Of a stretch of DNA of 7,129 nucleotides, positions 1 to 4,676 are shown one piece after another. The notes beneath the pieces are model-generated. The model did not search any database, was not told the DNA's origin, and was given only the letters and a program-made list of their open reading frames with translations. The first letter of the stretch is position 1, and each line of letters opens with the position of its first letter. The translations under genes and the position numbers were made by a program. Origin of the DNA: Clostridium sp. (GTDB lineage: Bacteria > Bacillota > Clostridia > Clostridiales > Clostridiaceae); assembly GCA_012511315.1 (NCBI GenBank), contig JAAZGI010000271.1, forward strand, positions 1 through 7,129, in the 5' to 3' direction.

Positions 1-10
1 AGGGTCACAC

Positions 11-44
11 AAAAGCGGTTATCTTGCTTGAGATAACCGCTTTT
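11..44. terminator. Bidirectional Rho-independent terminator
   Basis: A perfect 14-base inverted repeat (11-24 with 31-44) around a 6-base loop, with A residues on the left flank and a T run on the right. It can act in both directions. On the minus strand it lies about 95 bases past the stop of the DUF2254 gene, so it probably ends that transcript; on the plus strand it would end whatever enters from the left edge. Confidence 0.85.
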
Positions 45-137
45 TATAGATTGTATTCCTTATTTCTCTTTTATAGATTCACTCTTCAAATCTTTACATC
101 AGTATTACGTATGGTCTCGGTTTCCTGACTTCCCGAA

Positions 138-1433
138 TTAACTAATAGCAAATATTTTCCGCATTCGTTTTTCTATTTGGGCTCGATCCATGGGATGATC
201 AAAGTTGTTTCTACAACTTTCATAGATGTATTGAGCCATTTCGCGAAGATGAGTTTGGTTACCTGGTGAACTGGTAATGATTGCTCCTGCCATGGCATCG
301 AGTAGTGCTACTACCACTGATATATCTTTTTTCCCGTAGTGAATGAGCTGACTGTAGGTGTCATAAAGGTCATTTCTAAAGTTGTAATTTTCTAAAATTA
401 GGTCTGCGAAGGTGCCTTCATCCACATTTGGAGCTTCAATTATCTGATAATCCCCCTCAATTGTTCCAAGACGGCCTGTTAAAAGTTCTAATGAATGTAT
501 ACAGCTAATAGCTGTGTTTGGATCATTGATACCTGGTGATATGGCGCGAAGTGCTATGTCAACCAATTTTTGAATGGCATACCGATAGTCGGTAATCGTA
601 TATCGCTTACTTGAAAAATTAAAGCTTTTTCTAATCTTTTTGCTGGTGTCTGCTAACTCCTTATCATTCTCATGAGAAAGTAGCAGAGCCAAAGGATCTC
701 CTTTGCTAATAAAATCTCCAATTTGAGGGTGAATAACTAAGCGATACTCTCTCCCTGACAGGTTATTGTGAATTTCATTGCTGTCTAACACAACCAGATA
801 ACCACTTTCATCTGCAAAAATCTCATCCTGATTGGCAAAATAGTCTGTTTTATAGGAATCTCTGCGCCGAGATTTATTTTCATCAATAAAGGTTTCTACA
901 ATATCTTTGGCTTCATGGTATAAGCTCGAAATCAGGTTTTGGGCCTGAACTGAGTTAGCTACCGCAAAAATAAAAATAACGAACTGGATTACACACCAAA
1001 GGGCATACAAAATAGCAACGCTAGCTGATAAGACCCGATCACTAGTAAAGATTTCGCCTAGGAAAAATAAAGTGGTGATACTATAAAGAAAGCCGCCTAT
1101 AAATGTTCCTAGAACCTTCATAGTCCTTCGATCTTGAAGAAAGTTTTCTACCACCCGGGGAGAATAATTTGAAGAATAGGTGGTTAAAACTACCATGGTT
1201 GTGGAGAAGGTAAAGGTAGTTATGGTAAGCAGCGCTCCAGCCAAAGTACTTAGAATGGACTCTGCCAGTGAAACGTTGGTTAATAAAAAATCTGGGACTT
1301 GATTAATAATCGGCACAGCTTTGGTATTAATTAAAAGGACAATAATAGCTAGTATACCTCCCCAAGCTGCTGTGGTCACTAAATAGAACCAGGGACGTTT
1401 ATCATTATAAATCATTTTAAGCTTTTGAATCAT
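138..1433 (-). CDS. DUF2254 family integral membrane protein
   Basis: A 431-residue protein of the DUF2254 family of predicted membrane proteins, whose biochemical role is not established. Four hydrophobic segments are visible at about residues 15-36, 58-83, 107-127 and 134-160, followed by a soluble C-terminal part of about 270 residues. Two stretches I recognise as typical of the family are present: YSPRVVENFLQDR at 90-102, just after the second membrane segment, and AISPGINDP at 297-305. The length is normal for the family and no break is seen. The ATG start is supported by a strong AAGGAGGA ribosome site at 1437-1444. The gene stands alone between two terminators (1613-1656 upstream, 11-44 downstream), so it is probably monocistronic. 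Family assignment is firm; a transport or channel role would be a guess. Confidence 0.9.
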   Translation of the reverse strand: MIQKLKMIYNDKRPWFYLVTTAAWGGILAIIVLLINTKAVPIINQVPDFLLTNVSLAESILSTLAGALLTITTFTFSTTMVVLTTYSSNYSPRVVENFLQDRRTMKVLGTFIGGFLYSITTLFFLGEIFTSDRVLSASVAILYALWCVIQFVIFIFAVANSVQAQNLISSLYHEAKDIVETFIDENKSRRRDSYKTDYFANQDEIFADESGYLVVLDSNEIHNNLSGREYRLVIHPQIGDFISKGDPLALLLSHENDKELADTSKKIRKSFNFSSKRYTITDYRYAIQKLVDIALRAISPGINDPNTAISCIHSLELLTGRLGTIEGDYQIIEAPNVDEGTFADLILENYNFRNDLYDTYSQLIHYGKKDISVVVALLDAMAGAIITSSPGNQTHLREMAQYIYESCRNNFDHPMDRAQIEKRMRKIFAIS

Positions 1434-1570
1434 AGTTCCTCCTTGAAAAATGAATCCTAGTCAAGCTGGGATTATTCCTTTTGCTTTGATATCGTTCTTC
1501 TCGTTTTCTTGCTCCTAAGCTTTTATTCCTTCTTAGTAAGCGGATAAAACCTTGCTCTAGCACTTACTCT

Positions 1571-1600
1571 ATTCTATACCAAGCTGAAGGATTCAAGCAA
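1571..1600 (-). promoter_or_regulatory. Possible promoter and leader of the DUF2254 gene
   Basis: On the minus strand, TTGCTT (1595-1600) is separated by 18 bases from TAGAAT (1571-1576), a weak -35 and a good -10 box. A start near 1564 would give a leader of about 130 bases. That leader could fold a short hairpin between 1521-1529 and 1542-1549 (an 8-pair stem with one bulged base). The -35 match is poor, so this is tentative. Confidence 0.35.
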
Positions 1601-1612
1601 CGCACCCATAGA

Positions 1613-1656
1613 AAAAGTCAGCAGAACCCCTTGCGAAAGGTTTTCTGCTGACTTTT
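1613..1656 (-). terminator. Rho-independent terminator after the Dps-like gene
   Basis: A 14-base stem (1613-1626 with 1643-1656) is extended by an inner CC/GG pair across a two-base bulge. On the minus strand it is followed by a T run. It begins 28 bases past the stop codon of the Dps-like gene and separates it from the DUF2254 gene downstream. Confidence 0.88.
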
Positions 1657-1683
1657 AAATTGCGTATTATTTTAAGGCTATAT

Positions 1684-2100
1684 CTAAGCTAAAGATTGAT
1701 CAATAAACCAGATATGCTTATTGTAACTTGCCACATAATCTTCCATCAAGTTAGCCCAAACAAACTCTTCTTCATCTTCTTCAGAACGAATCTTTAAAGC
1801 TAACTCTTTCATGTGAACTAAATACGTTTTTGCTTCCTTCATCGCTTCTTCTATGGAGTAGCCGCGAACTTCAAGTTCTTTTAGATCCATAAGCTCTGCA
1901 TATTCTTTTATGGAAGCAGGCGGGAATCCCCCCGTCATCTTCATTAGTTCTGCGACCTCATCGTATTGTTCAAAGGCCTCATCATAAAGTTCTTCCAAAT
2001 ATTCATGGACTTGTTTAAAGGACTTTCCTTCAACATTCCAATGTAAATTATGTAACAATACGTTACCTACCATTAAGTTGGCTAAAAATTTCTTTTTCAT
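1684..2100 (-). CDS. dps: Dps-like mini-ferritin (ferritin-like DNA-protection protein)
   Basis: A 138-residue protein of the Dps/ferritin-like family. Dps proteins form hollow dodecamers that oxidise ferrous iron with hydrogen peroxide and store it as ferric mineral, lowering Fenton damage. Visible family marks are LHNLHWNVEG at 16-25 with the ferroxidase His20, VHE with His32, and YDEVAE at 46-51 with Asp47 and Glu51. These are the expected ligand spacings for the inter-subunit ferroxidase site. GG at 57-58 follows, and the C-terminal HIWFIDQSLA matches the usual last-helix ending. It is slightly short at the N-terminus but complete. The ATG start follows GGAGGAAG (2107-2114) by six bases. 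It is divergent from the nitroreductase gene and ends at the terminator at 1613-1656. A PerR/Fur-like element overlaps its promoter. Whether it binds DNA cannot be judged; the N-terminal KKK is the only basic tail. Confidence 0.9.
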   Translation of the reverse strand: MKKKFLANLMVGNVLLHNLHWNVEGKSFKQVHEYLEELYDEAFEQYDEVAELMKMTGGFPPASIKEYAELMDLKELEVRGYSIEEAMKEAKTYLVHMKELALKIRSEEDEEEFVWANLMEDYVASYNKHIWFIDQSLA

Positions 2101-2150
2101 GTATATCTTCCTCCGTTTATTTATTTAGGAAACACCTAATCTCTATCTCT

Positions 2151-2179
2151 ATATTAGACTAATTCTAATTTAAATGCAA
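2151..2179 (-). promoter_or_regulatory. Promoter of the Dps-like gene
   Basis: On the minus strand, TTGCAT (2174-2179) and TAATAT (2151-2156) are separated by exactly 17 bases. The predicted start near 2144 gives a leader of about 44 bases before the ATG at 2100. The spacer is almost wholly occupied by an inverted repeat (2153-2169), as expected for a repressed promoter. Confidence 0.6.
2153..2169. promoter_or_regulatory. Putative PerR/Fur-family operator at the Dps-like promoter
   Basis: The core TTAGACTAATTCTAA (2154-2168) is a 7-1-7 inverted repeat with one mismatch, extendable to 8-1-8 (2153-2169). From memory, the PerR consensus is TTATAATNATTATAA; the core agrees at 11 of its 14 defined positions. 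It covers the spacer and touches the -10 box of the Dps-like promoter, a position where binding would block polymerase. Dps-type genes are classical PerR or Fur targets. AT-rich DNA makes chance matches possible, so this is inference. Confidence 0.55.
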
Positions 2180-2265
2180 GTTTCATTTGAGTTTGGCTGC
2201 CGGTTCCTCTTAAGTAATTATTAAATTTAAATTAATTGATTTAGCAATCTAGCAACCAGACCCGT

Positions 2266-2280
2266 TTAGACTGATTATTA
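2266..2280 (+). promoter_or_regulatory. Putative PerR/Fur-like operator upstream of the nitroreductase
   Basis: TTAGACTGATTATTA agrees with the remembered PerR consensus at 11 of 14 defined positions. Its left half, TTAGACT, is identical to the left half of the element at 2154-2168, but its own two-fold symmetry is poorer (4 of 7 pairs). It lies just upstream of the -10 box at 2285-2290, inside the expected promoter spacer. Confidence 0.4.
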
Positions 2281-2281
2281 A

Positions 2282-2290
2282 TGATACAAT
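2282..2290 (+). promoter_or_regulatory. Extended -10 promoter element of the nitroreductase gene
   Basis: TGATACAAT fits an extended -10 (TGn followed by TACAAT, 5 of 6 to consensus). No good -35 is seen at 16-18 bases, which is tolerated by extended -10 promoters. The predicted start near 2297 leaves a short leader carrying the CGGAG ribosome site (2306-2310), seven bases before the ATG at 2318. Confidence 0.45.
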
Positions 2291-2317
2291 TAAGTATATA
2301 ATTATCGGAGATAGAAT

Positions 2318-3157
2318 ATGAATTTAAATTTCCCAATCGAAGAAACCGTTCGTAAACGCTACAGCGTCAGAAATTATTCTGACCAACCTGTTGATGCAAC
2401 AACTTTAGACGATCTCAAGTCTTTTATTAAAACTCTACATAACCCCTTTGGCAAGCAAATTAACTTTCATTTTTTAGATTTAAAAGAAACGCAACCCACT
2501 GAAAAGCTTGGTACTTATGGGGTAATTAAAGGCGCTCGCCATTTTGTCGGAACTACCATCAAAGAAGAACCGATGGTCTTCGAAGCCCTAGGCTATGAAT
2601 TTGAAGTGCTCGTACTTTATTTGGCCAGCAAAGGCCTTGGTACTTGCTGGTTAGGCGGAACCTTTAATCGAGGAGGGTATGCCAGCGCTATGAATCTAGA
2701 TGCCGATGACCTCTTTCCCATTATGTCTCCTTTTGGATATCCAGCTGACAAAAAGCATATCAAGGAACTAGCTATGCGCAAAGTCATTAAAGCCGATCAG
2801 AGGGTTCCCTTTGATAAGCTTTTTTTCCATGAAAATTTTGAGACCCCGCTTTCTGAAGACATTGCTGGCGACTATAAATCGGCTCTTGAAATGGTACGTC
2901 TTGGTCCATCGGCTTCTAACAAACAGCCTTGGCGCATTCTTTTAAAAGAAGGTGTTTTCCACTTCTATGAGTATAAGACACCTGGCTATAGCAACTCCTT
3001 CTCCTATGACATTCAGCAAATCGATATGGGGATTGCCGCAGCCCATTTTCATCTCTATGCTTTAGAGCACAATCTAAACGGACGCTTTGATCAAGTGGCA
3101 CCTGCCCTCAATCTACCCGAGCATATGATTTATAGGTTCTCTTGGATTCCAGAATAA
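2318..3157 (+). CDS. Nitroreductase family protein (TM1586-type, two half domains)
   Basis: A 279-residue flavin-type nitroreductase of the putative TM1586 kind, in which one chain carries two nitroreductase halves. The first half has the FMN-phosphate-binding type motif KRYSVRNY at 13-20 and GLGTCWLGG at 106-114. The second half has GPSASNKQPWR at 196-206, the counterpart of the family's PSxxNxQPW motif, and IDMGIAAAHF at 235-244. Members are thought to use FMN and NAD(P)H, but the natural substrate is unknown. The length is full and no disruption is seen. The start is set by CGGAG at 2306-2310. The gene is divergent from the Dps-like gene and 225 bases before the selenoprotein. The shared operator-like elements suggest a role in redox or oxygen stress, which is inference. 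No clear terminator follows it; a GTGCA/TGCAC hairpin at 3200-3218 lacks an adjacent T run. Confidence 0.88.
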   Translation: MNLNFPIEETVRKRYSVRNYSDQPVDATTLDDLKSFIKTLHNPFGKQINFHFLDLKETQPTEKLGTYGVIKGARHFVGTTIKEEPMVFEALGYEFEVLVLYLASKGLGTCWLGGTFNRGGYASAMNLDADDLFPIMSPFGYPADKKHIKELAMRKVIKADQRVPFDKLFFHENFETPLSEDIAGDYKSALEMVRLGPSASNKQPWRILLKEGVFHFYEYKTPGYSNSFSYDIQQIDMGIAAAHFHLYALEHNLNGRFDQVAPALNLPEHMIYRFSWIPE

Positions 3158-3349
3158 TCTTTGTTTTACCAGAAGAAACCCTTGGCTTTCCGTTGATAAG
3201 TGCACTGCCATAATGCACAAAATTTATTCGAAGTTTTTTGCTTGGTGAACAAAGGCATTTTTCACTCATTAACTTCCCACTAATCAATCGCCGCCAAGTA
3301 ATATACCAACAGAGAACTGTAACCTAAAGTTATTGTTTCTGTTCATTGC

Positions 3350-3364
3350 TAATAACTATTATTA
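3350..3364 (+). promoter_or_regulatory. Putative PerR/Fur-like operator upstream of the selenoperoxiredoxin
   Basis: TAATAACTATTATTA is a 7-1-7 inverted repeat with one mismatch and agrees with the remembered PerR consensus at 11 of 14 defined positions. It lies immediately before the AAAGGAG ribosome site (3367-3373). A promoter could be TTGTTT (3333-3338) with a -10 among TAATAA (3350-3355) or TATTAT (3357-3362). The exact boxes are unclear, because the latter would place the start inside the ribosome site. Confidence 0.45.
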
Positions 3365-3382
3365 ATAAAGGAGTAGAATTTT

Positions 3383-3847
3383 ATGTCACGTGTAGAAGTG
3401 AACCGTCCGGCACCGGACTTTGAAATAAAAGATTATCTTGGAGTACCGATTAAGCTATCTGATTACCAGGGTAAGAAAAATGTTTTACTGGTCTTAAATC
3501 GAGGCTTTGTTTGACCTTTCTGCCAAAAGCATATGATGCAGTTGCATCAAGATTTTAATCAGTACAAGGAAATGGATACGGAAATTATCGTTATCGGACC
3601 AGAAAAACCAGAAGCCTTTGGTGAATATTTCAAGAAAAATAATTTACCATTTCGAGGCATTCCTGATCCTGAGCACACTATTTTAAAGCTCTACCAACAG
3701 GAAGTTAACCTGTTTAAGTTAGGCAGAATGCCAGGTCAAATGCTTATTGATAAAAAAGGTGAATTACGCTATGTCCATTATGGACACTCCATGAAAGATA
3801 TCCCAGACAACCAAGAGATGTTTGATTTAATTAAGGATTTTGATTAA
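3383..3847 (+). CDS. Peroxiredoxin-like selenoprotein (Sec at codon 44)
   Basis: A 154-residue AhpC/TSA-type redoxin read through an in-frame TGA at 3512-3514. Residues 1-43 start with a typical redoxin opening (NRPAPDFEI at 7-15) and lead through VLLVLNRGFV into U44-P-F-C47. Relatives have RGFWCPFC here, so U44 falls exactly on the peroxidatic Cys and C47 stays as the likely partner. After the TGA the same frame runs on as a normal redoxin, with IVIGPEKPEAF, the MPGQMLIDKKGELRYVHYG strand region and a C-terminal helix. The protein probably reduces peroxides or disulfides in the cytoplasm using a thioredoxin-like donor; the exact substrate is inferred. The ATG at 3383 has AAAGGAG (3367-3373) nine bases upstream. 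The internal ATG at 3533 is in the same frame but would omit the active site. A candidate SECIS hairpin follows the TGA. The alternatives are a nonsense mutation or TGA read as Trp; both fit poorly. Confidence 0.87.
3515..3569 (+). promoter_or_regulatory. Bacterial SECIS element (selenocysteine insertion hairpin)
   Basis: Just 3' of the TGA, TGATGC (3534-3539) pairs with GCATCA (3544-3549) around the loop AGTT (3540-3543). The loop starts 25 bases after the TGA and has G as its second base, in line with the published bacterial SECIS rules as I recall them (loop 16-37 bases away, G among the first two loop bases). Lower helices are also possible: AAAA 3525-3528 with TTTT 3553-3556, CTG 3520-3522 with CAG 3560-3562, and CCTT 3515-3518 with AAGG 3566-3569. 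Together these give one long interrupted hairpin, which SelB would bind with Sec-tRNA. Confidence 0.75.
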
Positions 3848-3861
3848 ATTAACTTTTTAAG

Positions 3862-3917
3862 ACATAATTAAAAACCAACCCCAGCCATTTAAAGGCAAGT
3901 GTTGGTTTTAATTATGT
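3862..3917 (+). terminator. Terminator after the selenoperoxiredoxin gene
   Basis: A long inverted repeat pairs 3862-3879 with 3901-3917 (17 pairs, one bulged A), starting 15 bases after the stop codon. An inner GCC/GGC pair may add to it. The T-rich stretch lies partly in the stem and continues loosely after it, so it may act in both directions. Confidence 0.7.
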
Positions 3918-3939
3918 TCCTTTATTTTCTTCTCTTATG

Positions 3940-3966
3940 AAAAGCTAAAGGAGTTTTTGAGCTTTT
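3940..3966 (-). terminator. Possible terminator after the NifX-like gene
   Basis: AAAAGCT (3940-3946) pairs with AGCTTTT (3960-3966), and the stem can extend inward with one mismatch. It lies 45 bases beyond the stop of the minus-strand gene. The minus-strand T run is short, so the larger hairpin at 3862-3917 may instead serve both genes. Confidence 0.45.
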
Positions 3967-4010
3967 AAATCATTGTTGAATTTGTTGGTAAAAGAGATCA
4001 ATTTTTTAGA

Positions 4011-4355
4011 CTAACAGTTTCCACACTTTTTAATCGCATCAGCATCTGTGGACAACTTCCCTGCAGCATAGTCCTTAGCAGCGGTACGGGGATCTCCCGA
4101 TACACCTAAGATCACATCCACGCCAGCTTCTTTCATCACGTCAACGGCTCCCTGACCAACGGTTCCGCCAATAGCAGCCTCCACGTTAAGACCAGCTACA
4201 AAAATCGGTGGGGTAATCCCTGGTGCATGTCCTGGGTTTTTATGATTTTCTTCCTTGATAATCTCTCCATTTTCAAGTTCAAAAACCTGGTAGTTTTCGC
4301 AATGTCCAAAATGATCGGATATAATATCACCTGTTACGGCTACAGCAATTCTCAT
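4011..4355 (-). CDS. NifX/NifB-type iron-molybdenum cofactor domain protein
   Basis: A 114-residue stand-alone protein of the dinitrogenase iron-molybdenum cofactor biosynthesis family (NifX, NifY and the NifB C-terminal domain; the small MTH1175-like proteins). These folds bind iron-sulfur or Fe-Mo precursor clusters. In anaerobes the small members are often unrelated to nitrogen fixation and have no fixed role. Visible marks are the opening MRIAVAV strand, DHFGHC at 14-19, GHAPG at 42-46, GGTVGQGA at 63-70, and a C-terminal CGNC with Cys111 and Cys114 as the last residues, possible metal ligands. The ATG start follows GGAGGAG (4362-4368) by six bases. No nif genes are visible nearby. It has its own promoter at 4447-4475 and is not in an operon with its neighbours. 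Confidence 0.88.
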   Translation of the reverse strand: MRIAVAVTGDIISDHFGHCENYQVFELENGEIIKEENHKNPGHAPGITPPIFVAGLNVEAAIGGTVGQGAVDVMKEAGVDVILGVSGDPRTAAKDYAAGKLSTDADAIKKCGNC

Positions 4356-4395
4356 ATTTTTCTCCTCCCTGATGATTTCAGGCTTTTATATTTTT

Positions 4396-4419
4396 CAACA
4401 TTCTCATTAAAGAACGTTG
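4396..4419 (-). promoter_or_regulatory. Leader hairpin or operator of the NifX-like gene
   Basis: CAACATTCT (4396-4404) and AGAACGTTG (4411-4419) form a nine-base inverted repeat with a six-base spacer. In the minus-strand RNA all nine positions can pair, one as G-U. It lies within the predicted 85-base leader, about 40 bases before the start codon, and is not followed by a T run. It could be a leader structure or a protein-binding site; nothing identifies a ligand or regulator. Confidence 0.45.
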
Positions 4420-4446
4420 TTTGTTTTACGCAAATCGCGCCATTAA

Positions 4447-4475
4447 ATTATACCGTAACTTTAAAGGTTAGTCAC
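4447..4475 (-). promoter_or_regulatory. Promoter of the NifX-like gene
   Basis: On the minus strand, a perfect TATAAT (4447-4452) lies 17 bases after GTGACT (4470-4475), a 4 of 6 match to the -35 box. The predicted start near 4440 gives a leader of about 85 bases. Confidence 0.65.
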
Positions 4476-4489
4476 GCAAATAATAACCA

Positions 4490-4514
4490 CTCTCTACTAA
4501 TCCTCTCTACTAAT
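4490..4514. repeat. Two-copy 12-base direct repeat
   Basis: CTCTCTACTAAT occurs at 4490-4501 and again at 4503-4514, separated by one C. It lies upstream of the NifX-like promoter in non-coding DNA. No function is evident. Confidence 0.6.
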
Positions 4515-4567
4515 TCTCATTTCATCTCCCCTTCCAACTGAAGATGGTCCGACAGAAGTTCCAGTAA

Positions 4568-4622
4568 CAGGACAAAACGACTGAGAGCCCTTTGGCCTCC
4601 AATCGTTTTGTTCTGGTTTTTT
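4568..4622 (+). terminator. Strong intrinsic terminator pointing right, without an obvious gene
   Basis: A 13-position stem (4568-4580 with 4603-4615, one G-U pair) encloses an inner hairpin (GAG 4583-4585 with CTC 4597-4599, and GCC with GGC), followed directly by six T residues at 4617-4622. This is a textbook plus-strand terminator, yet no plus-strand gene ends here. On the minus strand it lies past the end of the PepSY gene and may still help to end that transcript, although it lacks a T run in that direction. Confidence 0.75.
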
Positions 4623-4676
4623 ATTTATCATAAATTCTGTGTGAATTTGTTGTCGCAGATCTGTTTTCGATGCAGT

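Larger units (their letters stand above)
4356..4676. other. Gene-free stretch between the NifX-like and PepSY genes
   Basis: This 321-base stretch has no convincing coding region on either strand. It holds the NifX-like gene's ribosome site, leader hairpin (4396-4419) and promoter (4447-4475), a short tandem repeat (4490-4514), and a strong intrinsic terminator pointing right (4568-4622). An open frame crosses it on the plus strand from 4227, but it is antisense to the NifX-like gene and its product has a low-complexity, non-protein-like composition. Confidence 0.6.

Noticed and set aside
2916..3101. Minus-strand 61-residue open frame
   Set aside because: Lies wholly opposite the nitroreductase coding sequence and resembles no known protein.
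3200..3265. Possible terminator after the nitroreductase gene
   Set aside because: The GTGCA/TGCAC and GTGAA/TTCAC hairpins are only five pairs long and are not followed directly by a T run.
3533..3847. A 104-residue redoxin fragment starting at the ATG at 3533
   Set aside because: It is the tail of the selenoprotein read in the same frame; on its own it lacks the active site and has no ribosome site at the right distance.
4227..4541. Plus-strand 104-residue open frame overlapping the NifX-like gene
   Set aside because: Half of it is antisense to a recognised gene; no ribosome site or family resemblance is seen.
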